Shown here one piece after another: positions 7,592 to 17,900 of a stretch of DNA of 64,000 bases (positions within the stretch are counted from its first letter, which is position 1; each line of letters opens with the position of its first letter). This DNA is from Rufibacter sp. DG15C (GTDB lineage: Bacteria > Bacteroidota > Bacteroidia > Cytophagales > Hymenobacteraceae): NCBI RefSeq assembly GCF_001577755.1, contig NZ_CP010776.1, positions 3,348,001-3,412,000 on the forward strand, given 5' to 3'. The translations under genes were made by a program, and so were the position numbers. The notes below the pieces were generated by a model. It did no database searches. It saw only the letters and a list, made by a program, of their open reading frames with translations, and had not been told where the DNA came from.

Positions 7592-10540
7592 ATGCTAGCT
7601 TTCGTCCATTCCTATTATAGCCTGCGGTACGGCACCTTGTCGCCAGAGGAACTGGTGACCGAGGCCAAGGCGAACGGCTATACGGCTTTGGCCTTGACGG
7701 ACATCAACTCCACCTCGGGGGTGTTTCCGTTTGTGCAGGCGTGCGTGGCGCAGGGGATTGAGCCGGTGGTGGGCATTGAGTTCAGAGTGGGCAATTGCTG
7801 GGTGTACACGGGCATTGCCCAGAACCAGGAAGGATTCAGGGAGTTGAACGAGTTTCTGAGTGGCTATCTGATCCAGCATCAAGCAGTGCCCGAGGTGCCA
7901 CCAGCTTTTTCGCAGGCGTTGATTATTTATCCGTTTGCCCGGGCCAAAGAATTCCAACACACGCTGCGCGAGAATGAGTATGTGGGCGTACGGCCGGCCG
8001 AGATAAACCAGCTGCTTTTCTCAGACCTCCGCAGGAAGAATAATGTGCGACTCATGCTCTACCCACTCTTCACCTGCAAAAGCCAGGAGGGCGAAGCCTT
8101 GCACCGGCACCTGCGGGCCATCGACCACAACATCCTGCTCAGCCAACTTGAACCTAGCCACGGACTTGCCCAGGAGCCCTGCTTCCAAACGGTACATCAT
8201 CTCCAAAAGCAGGTAAGCCACTATCCGGAGTTGCTCAACTACAATCAGCAACTGGCAAAGGAGGCGGGTTTTGCCTTTGACTTTAAAAAGCGCCGCAACA
8301 AGCTCTACTTCACCACCTGCGCCCAGGAGGACATCGTGCTTCTGAAGAAACTGGCCCTGGACGGCGCCACCCGGCGCTATGGGGCTGGTAATAAAGTGGC
8401 CAGACAGCGGGTCTTACATGAACTGGACATTATTGAAAAGCTGGAGTTTGGCGCGTATTTTCTCATCACCGAAGACGTCATCAGCTACGCCAAAAAGCGC
8501 AATTTCTACCACATTGGGCGGGGAAGCGGGGCTAACAGCGTGGTGGCCTATTGCCTGGGCATCACGGATGTGGACCCCATTGAGCTGGATTTGTACTTTG
8601 AGCGCTTCCTCAACCCCAAACGCACAAGTCCGCCCGACTTTGACATTGACTTCAGTTGGGATGAGCGAGACGAGGTCTTGGATTACATCTTCAAGCGCTA
8701 CGGCCGGGAGCATACCGCTTTGATGGGGGCCATGGTCACCTTTCAGCAGAGCTCCATCCTGCGTGAGCTGGGCAAAGTCTACGGCCTGCCCAAAACTGAG
8801 CTGGACGCGCTGGTAGAGCAGCCGCAGGCGCCCAGCAACGCCAATCATCTCACCAAGGAGATTTTCCGGTACGGCCAGCTGCTGACAGACTTCCCCAATG
8901 TGCGCTCCATCCACGCGGGTGGCGTGCTTATCTCTGAGGACTCCATCTACAACTACACCGCCCTGGATATGCCGCCCAAAGGCCTGCCCACCGCGCAATG
9001 GGACATGTATGTGGCAGAGAGCATCGGGTTTGAGAAGCTGGACATCCTGAGCCAGCGCGGCATTGGGCACATTAAAGAGTGCGTGCAGTTGGTGCACAAG
9101 AACCAGGGCATTAAGGTAGACGCGCATGAGGTGGCTAAGTTCAAGCAGGACGAAAAGGTGAAGGAGCAGCTCCGGTCCGGGGATACCATCGGGTGCTTTT
9201 ACATTGAGAGTCCGGCCATGCGGGGCCTGCTCAAGAAGCTGCGGTGTGACCATTACCTGTCCCTGGTGGCGGCCAGTTCCATCATTCGGCCGGGGGTGGC
9301 CAAGAGTGGTATGATGAAGGCCTACATTGAGCGCTTCCACCACCCCGAGAAAATTCAGCACCTGCACCCCGTCATGGCCGAACAGCTGGGCGAGACCTAT
9401 GGCGTGATGGTCTACCAGGAGGACGTGCTTAAGGTCTGCCATCATTTTGCCGGCTTGGACCTGGCCGACGCCGATGTGCTGCGCCGGGGCATGAGCGGCA
9501 AGTACCGGTCCAAAGCCGAGTTCCAGAAACTGGTAGACAAGTTCTTTGACAATTGCCGGGCCAAAGGCTATCCAGAGCATATCACCAAAGAGGTCTGGCG
9601 GCAGGTGGAGTCCTTTGCGGGCTACTCGTTTTCCAAGGCGCACTCGGCGTCGTTTGCCGTGGAGAGTTACCAGAGCCTTTTCCTGAAGACGTATTACCCG
9701 CTGGAATTCATGGTGGCCGTCATCAACAACTTCGGGGGCTTTTACCGGACGTGGGTGTACGTGCAGCAGACCCAGAAAGCGGGCGGCACCCTGCACTTGC
9801 CCTGCGTGAACCAAAGCACCTATTATACATCCCTTTCGGGCACCAATGTCTTTTTAGGGCTGGTGCACGTGCAGAACCTGGAGCAGAAAGTGGCTTATAA
9901 GATTGTAGCGGAGCGCGAAGAGAACGGGCCTTACACTTGTCTGGAGGAGTTCATTCATCGTACGCAGATTTCCTTGGAACAACTCTTGGTGCTCATCAGG
10001 ATTCAGGCGTTACGGTTTACCAACAAAGGCAAGAAGAACCTGCTCTGGGAGGCGCACCTGCAGCTGGGGCACAAAGTGAAAGCTACTACGTCTGAGTTGC
10101 TATTCCAGACGCCGGCCAAGACCTTCACGCTGCCCACGCTCACGCACACGGTGGCGGAAGACGTCTATGATGAGATGGAGTTGCTGGGCTTCCCGGTGAC
10201 CTGCACCTACTTTGATTTGCTGCAAACCGAGGAGCGCGGTGATGTGCCGGCCAAGGACTTACGAGCTTTTGTAGGGCAGAAGGTCCGCATGATAGGCGTG
10301 CTGGTAGCCACCAAATACGTGCGCACCGTGCGCGGCGACATTATGCAGTTTGGCACCTTCCTGGACGCCGCCGGCGATTTCTTTGACACCGTTCATTTTC
10401 CGCAGAGCCTCAAAACCTGGCCGTTTAAAGGCAACGGCGTGTACCTGCTACTAGGTAAAGTGGTGGAGGAATTTGATTTCCCTAGTATGGAAGTGGAAAA
10501 GATGGCGAAGCTTCCGTTTCAGAAGGACCCGCGGTATTAA
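7592..10540 (+). CDS. DNA polymerase III alpha subunit, short second-copy (DnaE2-like) type
   Basis: A 982-residue C-family polymerase, shorter than a replicative DnaE (about 1160). Order: PHP domain (1-200), palm with GRGSGANS (309-316) and the catalytic PDFDIDF (348-354, Asp351 and Asp353), fingers, helix-hairpin-helix region, and a C-terminal OB-fold (about 900-975). The PHP metal site looks worn: VHSYYS keeps His6 but LTDIN replaces the usual LTDH, so proofreading by this domain is unlikely. Position after dinB and the reduced length point to the error-prone DnaE used with Y-family polymerases rather than the replicase. The 434-base gap to dinB contains a MITE-like element. No ImuA/ImuB-like gene is present. 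Confidence 0.9.
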   Translation: MLAFVHSYYSLRYGTLSPEELVTEAKANGYTALALTDINSTSGVFPFVQACVAQGIEPVVGIEFRVGNCWVYTGIAQNQEGFRELNEFLSGYLIQHQAVPEVPPAFSQALIIYPFARAKEFQHTLRENEYVGVRPAEINQLLFSDLRRKNNVRLMLYPLFTCKSQEGEALHRHLRAIDHNILLSQLEPSHGLAQEPCFQTVHHLQKQVSHYPELLNYNQQLAKEAGFAFDFKKRRNKLYFTTCAQEDIVLLKKLALDGATRRYGAGNKVARQRVLHELDIIEKLEFGAYFLITEDVISYAKKRNFYHIGRGSGANSVVAYCLGITDVDPIELDLYFERFLNPKRTSPPDFDIDFSWDERDEVLDYIFKRYGREHTALMGAMVTFQQSSILRELGKVYGLPKTELDALVEQPQAPSNANHLTKEIFRYGQLLTDFPNVRSIHAGGVLISEDSIYNYTALDMPPKGLPTAQWDMYVAESIGFEKLDILSQRGIGHIKECVQLVHKNQGIKVDAHEVAKFKQDEKVKEQLRSGDTIGCFYIESPAMRGLLKKLRCDHYLSLVAASSIIRPGVAKSGMMKAYIERFHHPEKIQHLHPVMAEQLGETYGVMVYQEDVLKVCHHFAGLDLADADVLRRGMSGKYRSKAEFQKLVDKFFDNCRAKGYPEHITKEVWRQVESFAGYSFSKAHSASFAVESYQSLFLKTYYPLEFMVAVINNFGGFYRTWVYVQQTQKAGGTLHLPCVNQSTYYTSLSGTNVFLGLVHVQNLEQKVAYKIVAEREENGPYTCLEEFIHRTQISLEQLLVLIRIQALRFTNKGKKNLLWEAHLQLGHKVKATTSELLFQTPAKTFTLPTLTHTVAEDVYDEMELLGFPVTCTYFDLLQTEERGDVPAKDLRAFVGQKVRMIGVLVATKYVRTVRGDIMQFGTFLDAAGDFFDTVHFPQSLKTWPFKGNGVYLLLGKVVEEFDFPSMEVEKMAKLPFQKDPRY

Positions 10541-10608
10541 AGGGTACGCAGTTGAAAGAGAGGCTGGGTGCGAAGCCTTCGGAAACTCAATAGGCTACAT
10601 GAAAGCTG

Positions 10609-12300
10609 TTACTCAGTGCCGTACAAAGCAAAGAAGTTGTTCTCTGCTTCAACGGTCCCAATGAGAATGATTTCTCCGCCGGGTGGCAAAATCACCGTTG
10701 GTTCTGGGTTAATGTGCAACGCATCCCCATCCCTGACGGCAATGACCGTACAACCCGTTTCCTGCCTGATGGAAGAATCAGCAATGGAACGCCCTGCCAA
10801 GGGTTGAGGTACGGTTACCTGCAGCAAGTCCAGCCCTTCGGCCACCATTAGAATGTCACTGCGCTTGAGTAGGTTAAAGATGGTGTTACTGCCCATGGCG
10901 GCATAGGACATGACAAAGTCTGCGCCGGCCCGGTGCATGGTGGGCAGGTTGCGTTGCAGGGTAGAACGGGTAATGATCTGCATGTCTTTGCGCAGCCTGC
11001 GGCAATAGATGGTGAGGTACACGTTCACGTCATCATCATGGGTGGTAATGATCACGCAAGACGTCTCATTGATGCCAGCCGCCTGCAAGACCTCTATGTC
11101 TGCCGCGTTCCCCATGATGTAATGAGGCGTGGGTTTTATGCGGCTAGGGTCCTTTTCTACAATTCGGTAATCAAGGCCCCGCGCAGCCAAGGCCCGGCCC
11201 GTGGCTCTCCCCACGCGGCCCCCGCCAATGATGATGATAGGGTTGCTTTCATTGACGGGGTTGGCGTAGTGCTGATTGAAGGCCTCAATCTGTTCTTTTG
11301 AGCCAGCCAGCACCAACACCATGTTCTCGGTGATGACGGTCTCTGGTTGGGCGGCGTTGAATTTGCCCCTTTCCCAGATGCCCACAATGTTCACTCCAAT
11401 GCGCTCCCGCAACTGCGTTTCTTTGATGGTCTGGCCAGACAGCGAGGAGTTGGTCACGGTGGCCTCGGCAATCTGCAGTTCCTTGAACTCCCCAATGACC
11501 AAGGCAGAGGCGCCGCCACCACTGGCCCGTCTGGAGAAAAAAGAGCCCATGATGTCACTTAACTGCAGCACGTGGTTACTGCCGGCCAATTCTAATATAT
11601 CAACAGACACCTGGTAACTGCAGGTAGAGATGACGGGCACCTCGCTGCTGATTTCGCGCACCGTAAAGGACACGTTGGTGTTGACCTCATCTGATGAAGT
11701 GGTGGCTACCAGCGCCGCCTGCTTTACGCGCACCCGTTCATAGGTGTCAGGGTCATCCAGGTCGCCTAACATCACATTAAACCCGAGTCCGTGCAAGCGC
11801 AGCCCTTCTGTGATATCTGGCACCAACACCACGTAGGTATGGCCAAACTGCTCCAGCTTTTTGATGAGTGCCTCCGTGACGGGGTCAAGCTTCGTCAAGA
11901 CTATGTGCCCAGAGATGGTGGGAGGCAGCTCGCGCGGCACCTGGGCGTTTTCGCGGGCCTTCATCCAAGGAGCGTAAAAAAAATTGATGAAGATAAACGG
12001 GAAAAGGATAAGCAGCAGGACCATGCCTGAGCTAAGGACTAGAATAGAGAAAAGCCGGCCCATGTCACTATGGAACGTGATATCGCCAAAGCCCAGCGTG
12101 GACATGACCGTGAGGGTCCAGTACAGTCCGGTAATCCAAGAGAAAGTGCGGTCCTCCCGCAGCATGATCAGATGAAAAAAGAACGTGAACACCACCGTCA
12201 AAGCCACCAGAAACAAGGAGAACTTGAGCAACAGCTGCAGGTTGCGGCGCTCTGGCCGGTTCTTGAGGATGGCAAGCAGTTGGGAGGGCAGAAACTTCAT
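10609..12300 (-). CDS. Potassium channel protein with two RCK/TrkA domains
   Basis: A 563-residue inner-membrane protein. Two N-terminal membrane helices (about 24-45 and 83-110) flank a pore loop with the selectivity filter TLGFGD (68-73), the minimal 2-TM K+ channel plan. The cytoplasmic part carries two RCK units: the first starts at GHIVLTKLDPVTEAL (about 130) with a TrkA-C-like segment near 290-345, and the second at IIIIGGGRVGRATGRAL (about 352), a Rossmann nucleotide-binding motif, ending in another TrkA-C domain. Such channels gate K+ flow on nucleotide or ion binding. It is probably in a unit with the MATE gene upstream, although a palindrome separates them. Confidence 0.88.
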   Translation of the reverse strand: MKFLPSQLLAILKNRPERRNLQLLLKFSLFLVALTVVFTFFFHLIMLREDRTFSWITGLYWTLTVMSTLGFGDITFHSDMGRLFSILVLSSGMVLLLILFPFIFINFFYAPWMKARENAQVPRELPPTISGHIVLTKLDPVTEALIKKLEQFGHTYVVLVPDITEGLRLHGLGFNVMLGDLDDPDTYERVRVKQAALVATTSSDEVNTNVSFTVREISSEVPVISTCSYQVSVDILELAGSNHVLQLSDIMGSFFSRRASGGGASALVIGEFKELQIAEATVTNSSLSGQTIKETQLRERIGVNIVGIWERGKFNAAQPETVITENMVLVLAGSKEQIEAFNQHYANPVNESNPIIIIGGGRVGRATGRALAARGLDYRIVEKDPSRIKPTPHYIMGNAADIEVLQAAGINETSCVIITTHDDDVNVYLTIYCRRLRKDMQIITRSTLQRNLPTMHRAGADFVMSYAAMGSNTIFNLLKRSDILMVAEGLDLLQVTVPQPLAGRSIADSSIRQETGCTVIAVRDGDALHINPEPTVILPPGGEIILIGTVEAENNFFALYGTE

Positions 12301-12350
12301 AGCTATTTGCCTATACGAGAAAGACTTGTTTGGTTATGAGCGCCCGAAAT

Positions 12351-12402
12351 AGAAATCCGTTTTTGGCCTGTTTTAAAGAAAACAGGCCAAAAACGGATTT
12401 CT
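12351..12402. repeat. Intergenic palindrome, copy 4, with extended arms
   Basis: The core arms CGTTTTTGGCCTGTTTT / AAAACAGGCCAAAAACG flank AAAG, and pairing continues outward for seven more bases (AGAAATC / GATTTCT). It sits between the MATE and K+-channel genes, both on the minus strand. Confidence 0.85.
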
Positions 12403-12422
12403 AAAGCTTGGACACGTGGAGC

Positions 12423-13838
12423 CTACACCTTTACGGTTTTCCATTTGCCGCGCTTGAACAGGTAAATGCTCACCAAGGTAATAAAGGTCTCTGCTACCGG
12501 TATGGCAATAAAGACACCCAAGGGACCCAGCCCGAATGTCTTTGCCAACAGATAAGCTAAAGGAATCTGAAAGGCCCAAAAACCGCCCAGGTTCACCCAG
12601 GTGGGCGTCCAGGTGTCGCCGGCGCCGTTGAAGGTATTGATGAGTACCATCCCTATGCCATAGAAGATGTAGCCCACGCTCATGATCCTAATGGCTTGGA
12701 TGGCCACCGCCTGTACTTGTGCGTCATTGGTGAAGAAAGCCACGAAATACCCGGCGCCCACTAAGCTGATCATCGTCACAAAGGCCATGAAAATGACATT
12801 GTATTTGACGGTTTTCCAGACGGCCTGCTCGGCGCGGTCAATCTGCTTAGCCCCCAGATTCTGGCCTACCAGCGTGGCGGCGGCGTTGCTTAGGCCCCAG
12901 GCGGGCAGAATGAAGAACATAAGCAGGCGCAAGGCCGTCTGGTACCCGGCAGAGCCGTGGTCACCGCCGGTGGTAGCCACCAACTGCGCCAAAAAAATCC
13001 AGCTGCAGGAGGCAATCACAAATTGCAAAACCGCCGGCGAGGCAATCTGGACCAAGGCTTTTATCTGAACCATATCCGGCACGAAGTGCGCCAGCCGCAC
13101 CTGCAAGGCACCGTTACCTTTAATGAGGTGATACACTTGGTACGCCACGCCCAGTCCGCGGCCCAGCGTTGTGGCCATGGCCGCACCCGTCAATCCATAG
13201 GCCGGGATAGGCCCGAAACCGTTGATGAAAATAGGGCAGAGGATAATATTTGCCAAGTTGGCCACCCACAGACTTTTCATGGCAATGGCCGCGTTGCCGG
13301 CTCCCCTAAAGATACCGTTGATCAAAAACAGCAACATAATGAACAAGCTGCTTCCCATCATGAGCTGCATAAAGGGCGTTCCCACGCGAGCCACTTCGGC
13401 AGAGGCGCCCATCAGTAGGAGAATCTTAGTCGCGAATACTACGCCCAGCACGCTCAGCGCCAAGGTTATCACGCTGGCGATTAAGATGGCCTGCATGCCG
13501 GCCTTGGTAGCGGCTTCGGGGTCTTTCTCGCCAATGCGGCGGGCCACCACGGCGGTGGCGGCCATGCTAATCCCAATGGCCAGGGAGTAGATGACAGTCA
13601 GGACAGATTCAGTGAGCCCCACGGTCTGGATGGCGTAGGAACTGTTGTGCAGGTGCCCCACAAAATAGAGGTCCACCAGCGCGAAGACAGATTCCATGAT
13701 CATCTCCAGCATCATGGGTATGGCCAACAGCACCACTGACCGCCGGATGCTGCCCACGGTGTAGTCCAGCTCTTCGCCGTTCAGAGATTGTTTTATAATA
13801 GAAATGAAAGCAGTCAGCTTTGCTTGAGCAGAACCCAT
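12423..13838 (-). CDS. MATE family efflux transporter
   Basis: A 471-residue polytopic inner-membrane protein with twelve predicted helices in two similar halves, each starting with a MATE-type segment (LLAIPMMLEMIMESVFALVD near the start; IASPAVLQFVIASCSWIFLA for the second half). MATE proteins export drugs and metabolites in exchange for Na+ or H+. The ATG at 13838 (MGSAQAK) is chosen; the frame is open to an ATG at 13877 that would add 13 unusual residues. The substrate cannot be told. The 415 bases upstream carry a palindrome copy and no gene. Confidence 0.9.
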   Translation of the reverse strand: MGSAQAKLTAFISIIKQSLNGEELDYTVGSIRRSVVLLAIPMMLEMIMESVFALVDLYFVGHLHNSSYAIQTVGLTESVLTVIYSLAIGISMAATAVVARRIGEKDPEAATKAGMQAILIASVITLALSVLGVVFATKILLLMGASAEVARVGTPFMQLMMGSSLFIMLLFLINGIFRGAGNAAIAMKSLWVANLANIILCPIFINGFGPIPAYGLTGAAMATTLGRGLGVAYQVYHLIKGNGALQVRLAHFVPDMVQIKALVQIASPAVLQFVIASCSWIFLAQLVATTGGDHGSAGYQTALRLLMFFILPAWGLSNAAATLVGQNLGAKQIDRAEQAVWKTVKYNVIFMAFVTMISLVGAGYFVAFFTNDAQVQAVAIQAIRIMSVGYIFYGIGMVLINTFNGAGDTWTPTWVNLGGFWAFQIPLAYLLAKTFGLGPLGVFIAIPVAETFITLVSIYLFKRGKWKTVKV

Positions 13839-14253
13839 TTGTAATAGAATAAGAAATTCAGGATAAGACAATGTCATGCTGCAAAGTTTCTAGAAGTGAA
13901 ACCGCAGATGCAAGAGATAAGGAAGAGGACGTGCCCTGTTATTGGAAGCGGGCAGCTACTACAATCATGTGCGTACGCTTAGCTGACTGCAAGTATATAT
14001 AAATTTTAGGAGAGGGAACAGGAAGGATTAATCTTTTTATGGGCACGTTACCTTAGAGAAGCGTTGGCGTGCACACCGTTTTTGGCCCGTTTTCCAGCAA
14101 ACACCCCAAAAACGAGTGTTGGGGGTTAAGGCCCATAGCTTCTGCCGCCCAGTTTCAGTTGAGTTCAAAAACTGGTGAAAGGGCAGTTGTTACATATTAT
14201 ATTTGCCTAAAACCGCCTGGCGTCTCTTGCCTCTAAAAACAGCGTTCCAACAC
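13839..14253. other. 415-base divergent intergenic region
   Basis: Upstream region of both the MATE gene (minus) and the pseudouridine synthase gene (plus). It holds palindrome copy 5; no other structure is recognised. Confidence 0.6.
14077..14114. repeat. Intergenic palindrome, copy 5
   Basis: CGTTTTTGGCCCGTTTTC / GCAAACACCCCAAAAACG around CA; the inner stem has mismatches while the outer seven bases pair exactly. Confidence 0.7.
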
Positions 14254-14958
14254 ATGAAATCCCTAACCTCCTCCCTCCAGCATTTTGTGGTGCAGAAAGG
14301 GCGGCTTTCCAACAAAGAAGCCATCCACGCCATAGTGGGAGGGAGGGTGCTGGTGAACGGGCGGAAGGGGACCTTGCAGCAGCCATTGGCGGCTACAGAG
14401 GAGGTAACCTTAGACGGACAGGTTTTGAAAGCCCCACAGAAGTTTATCTACCTGGCTTACTACAAGCCGCGCGGGGTTGAATCTACGTTAAACCTACAAA
14501 TCCCGAACAACCTGCAACAAGCTCTGGGATTGGAAGAACGCGTGTTTCCCATAGGGCGCCTGGACAAAGAGTCTGAAGGCCTCATGCTACTCACCAACGA
14601 CGGACAACTCTACAACCGCATAGCCAACGCTGATAGCCACCAAGAAAAAGAGTACGTGGTAACGGTAGACAAGCCCTTAACGCCAGAGGCTCTTGCACAA
14701 CTGGCGGCTGGCGTGGTAATTATGGGCCAAATGACAAGACCAGCCCAAGTACAGCAGATGGGTGATATGTCTTTTTCTATTGTTTTAACCCAAGGCCTTA
14801 ACCGCCAAATCAGGCGCATGTGCTATAAGTTGGGATATGAAGTAGAGCGGTTAGTACGAGTGCGGATGGTGCGCTTGGAGTTGGGAGATCTGAAACCAGG
14901 AGAGTGGCAGGAACTGGGAGAGAAAGGTTTGAGCAATCTCTTAAGTTATATTTCTTAG
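14254..14958 (+). CDS. rluF: 23S rRNA pseudouridine synthase, RluF/RsuA-type
   Basis: A 234-residue RNA-modifying enzyme. An N-terminal S4 RNA-binding domain (about 1-55, VVQKGRLSNKEAIHAI...GGRVLVNG) is followed by the RsuA/RluB/E/F catalytic domain with GRLDKESEGLMLLTND, where Asp104 is the catalytic residue, and LNRQIRRMCYKLGY, the pattern typical of this subfamily. RluF modifies U2604 of 23S rRNA in E. coli; the exact target here is an inference. The ATG at 14254 is chosen because the S4 domain starts there, although the frame is open to 14203. It converges on the giant helicase gene with 19 bases between stop codons and no clear terminator. Confidence 0.85.
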   Translation: MKSLTSSLQHFVVQKGRLSNKEAIHAIVGGRVLVNGRKGTLQQPLAATEEVTLDGQVLKAPQKFIYLAYYKPRGVESTLNLQIPNNLQQALGLEERVFPIGRLDKESEGLMLLTNDGQLYNRIANADSHQEKEYVVTVDKPLTPEALAQLAAGVVIMGQMTRPAQVQQMGDMSFSIVLTQGLNRQIRRMCYKLGYEVERLVRVRMVRLELGDLKPGEWQELGEKGLSNLLSYIS

Positions 14959-14977
14959 TAGTATATAGAGGAATTTA

Positions 14978-17900
14978 TCAGCTTCTTGTAAATACTAAGC
15001 GCGGCAAAATGATCCGGAACTCCTTGTTTTCTTCTTGGCAGTACCATACTACAATATGGGCTACCTCTGCTGAATTGAAAATGTACCCTTGGTGCTTAAC
15101 AAGCCTTAAGCGTTCTTTAAATTTGTTTGAGAATTTCACTACGAATTGTCCGTCAAGTGAAAGTCCCTCTTCTATTTGTTCATTGCCAATTAGTGCATTA
15201 CCAGAGCGCACTTTCTTTACAGCTTTTTGGGTATCTAAATTCCGGAAGTAACTCAGAAACACGTCAGACATTCCCAATTCTAATTGAATAACATTTAAAG
15301 CAGGATAGATAGTAGAATCTGTGGCTATCTTCAAGTTCTGAACTGGGAACTGGTTAAAGTAGGTCTGATCTGTGTGGACGTGTAACGTTTTCTTAGCTCT
15401 AGTAATAGCTACATAAACTACCCTCTTTCTGGCTTCAGTGGTTAATTTAAAATTCTTAAGAAGTAAATACACATGATCAAATTCTTTTCCTTTGGCTTTG
15501 TGCATGGTTGATACCAATACTTTGTTACTGTCAGGGAAAAGATAATCCTCAGCCTTTGCTTCATGTAGATATGCTGTCCAGTCAGACCAATACCGCCGCT
15601 TGCCACTTGCTCTTTCAAAGACATTAATTACTTCTAGTGCAAGAGCCATATTAGCAGAGGTTGCAAACTCTTGTGCTACCTTTTTCTTATTTGCCAGCCA
15701 GGAATCATCAGTGATAAAACCTATTTCCTTTGAAATATCATGATAGATATAATGACTGAAAATTTTGAGCTCTAATAACTGGCAAAGCGAGTACCCATCT
15801 TGTGCTAACACTAACTTGGCTGGTATTTGGTGTTGCCTTAGAAGGCTTTGCACTAAAAGTGCTTCTTCATTAGTATGCGTCAATACGGCAGTAGTACCTG
15901 ATAAATCCTGGTTTAAAAGATCCTGTACTAGAGGGAGTACCAAGTCAGATTCTGGATGATGATTAATAATAACCAGTTGACCTAATTGAGTTTGTTGGGG
16001 CAATAGAGGCATGCCCGCCTTTAATCTTTCAGAAGCAAACAAGGACAAAAACTGATTTGAAAATTCTACCAGGTTTGCATGTGCTCTATAATTTTTGCTA
16101 AGAAAATAAGATTTGGCTTCTCTGTCTCTTTGGAAGCTGCGCATGAAAGCGACAGAGGATCCTCTAAATTCATAGATGTTCTGGTCATCATCCCCTACAA
16201 CAATCACCCGTACCTCCCCAGCTACCTCAATTAACGTCTTTAAAAAGTCGTATTCCTGTTGGCTTATATCCTGGTACTCATCTACTACAATTACGCTTTT
16301 ACTTTTTATCCTGTCTGAGGCTATTTCATCCTGCTGTAAGGCCAGCGTAGCCTGCTGTATAATACTGTCAGATTTCTCTAAATCACCTATTCTTCCTAAT
16401 AACTGGAATGCTAAACCATGATATGTAAATATATCAACATAGTGTCCTGCCGTACCTATTAACCCGTGTAGTCTTTCTTTAAATTCCATAGCAGCAGGCC
16501 TGGAAAAGGTGAGCATTAAGAATTGGTCGGCCTTAATGTCCTCCATCATCAACAAGGCCGCCACCTTATGTACTAGCACTCTTGTTTTCCCGCTTCCTGG
16601 TCCAGCGCCTATTAATATATTAGGGCTGGTTTTATCTTTTACCACTGCTAATTGCTCTTCAGATAAAGCCCCAAATATCTCTTTGAACTTCTTGTCGGTG
16701 ATGGGTCTCCTTAATTTTCCTCTTTGTCCCTGAAAATGCTTTTGTATAAATTGTTCATAGGGCATTTGGAAGTAATCATCCACAAACTTTAGAGCTTCAA
16801 CATGTTGATGCAATTGTTTGCGGGCATATTCGCCCATAATATGGATTTGCTCAGTTTTCTTCTCGTAGTGCCGTTCTAACTTGGCATAATCTTCCTTAGT
16901 GTACTGCTTTTTAGGGTTTTCTTCTACTTTAACAATGGTCATAGGATTGTAAAGCACAAATAGGCCGCCTTCCAATTTTATAGCACAAATGAAGTGCAAG
17001 TAAAGTAATACCCGTTCATATTCAATTAGCTCTGCATTTAATTGAAAAAGGCCGTTTCGCAAACTCTGCTGCATCTCCACCATAGAAAAAGCCAAAGCTG
17101 CTTCCTCTCTTTTTTGCTTACTAGCAATCAGAGCATTGTTTTGGTCAAGTAGCCAGCGGACCACGCCATTGGCTAAATCCTTTCTATGTCTTAAATCTTG
17201 TCTAATTTTTTCACGGTTCACTTTAAAAGTGATGCGATAAAATAAAGTTTGTGCTTCTAGCCGTTCCTTCTGGATGTAGTGTTGGTGCTGCCAAAAGTTT
17301 AGAAGGTTCTTTATAATCTCTATAGAGCTTACATCGCAGCCATGCTGCAATAAATGCTCATTAATTTCGCGCAGGTGAATTTGTATAACAGCAGGAGAAT
17401 CTTCTGTAGGTAGTAATGCATTCAACAAGGCATACTCTACTTGAGTACTCTGCTTAAAGCAACGCTCCGTATTTTTATTGCTTCTAGTAGGGTTAATTAA
17501 AGCTGTTAAGTCTTTAGTGTCACCTAAAAGTCCTAAGTCTTTAAAATGTAATAGGATACGTACTACTATATAATGATCAATACCCAAATCATCAGAGAGT
17601 TGGTCAGCATGGGTTGCGTCACGCGATATTAGGTATTGAAAGATACGAACGGCGTATTCCTCCTCTTTGCCGGGGAACCTGTAAAGATTATCTCTTATAA
17701 CTTTATTGGCGGCCTCTACATTTTTGACCAAAATACTGTTGGCAAAAATGCGGGGAGAGTTCATCTCCCTACGTAGATAACCTACATCTTCCAAGGCTGC
17801 TATGGCGGCTTTTACTTGGGTTTCCAAGTATTGGTTGTCGGTTTCCCAACCCGCACTTTTAGCTATCTCTAGTGCAGATTTAGAGAATTGTTTGCGCTTG

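Noticed and set aside
8414-9814. 466-codon open frame on the minus strand inside the second dnaE gene
   Set aside because: It lies entirely antisense to a strongly conserved polymerase gene; its His/Gln/Leu-rich composition reflects mirror codons of the GC-rich dnaE and shows no motif.
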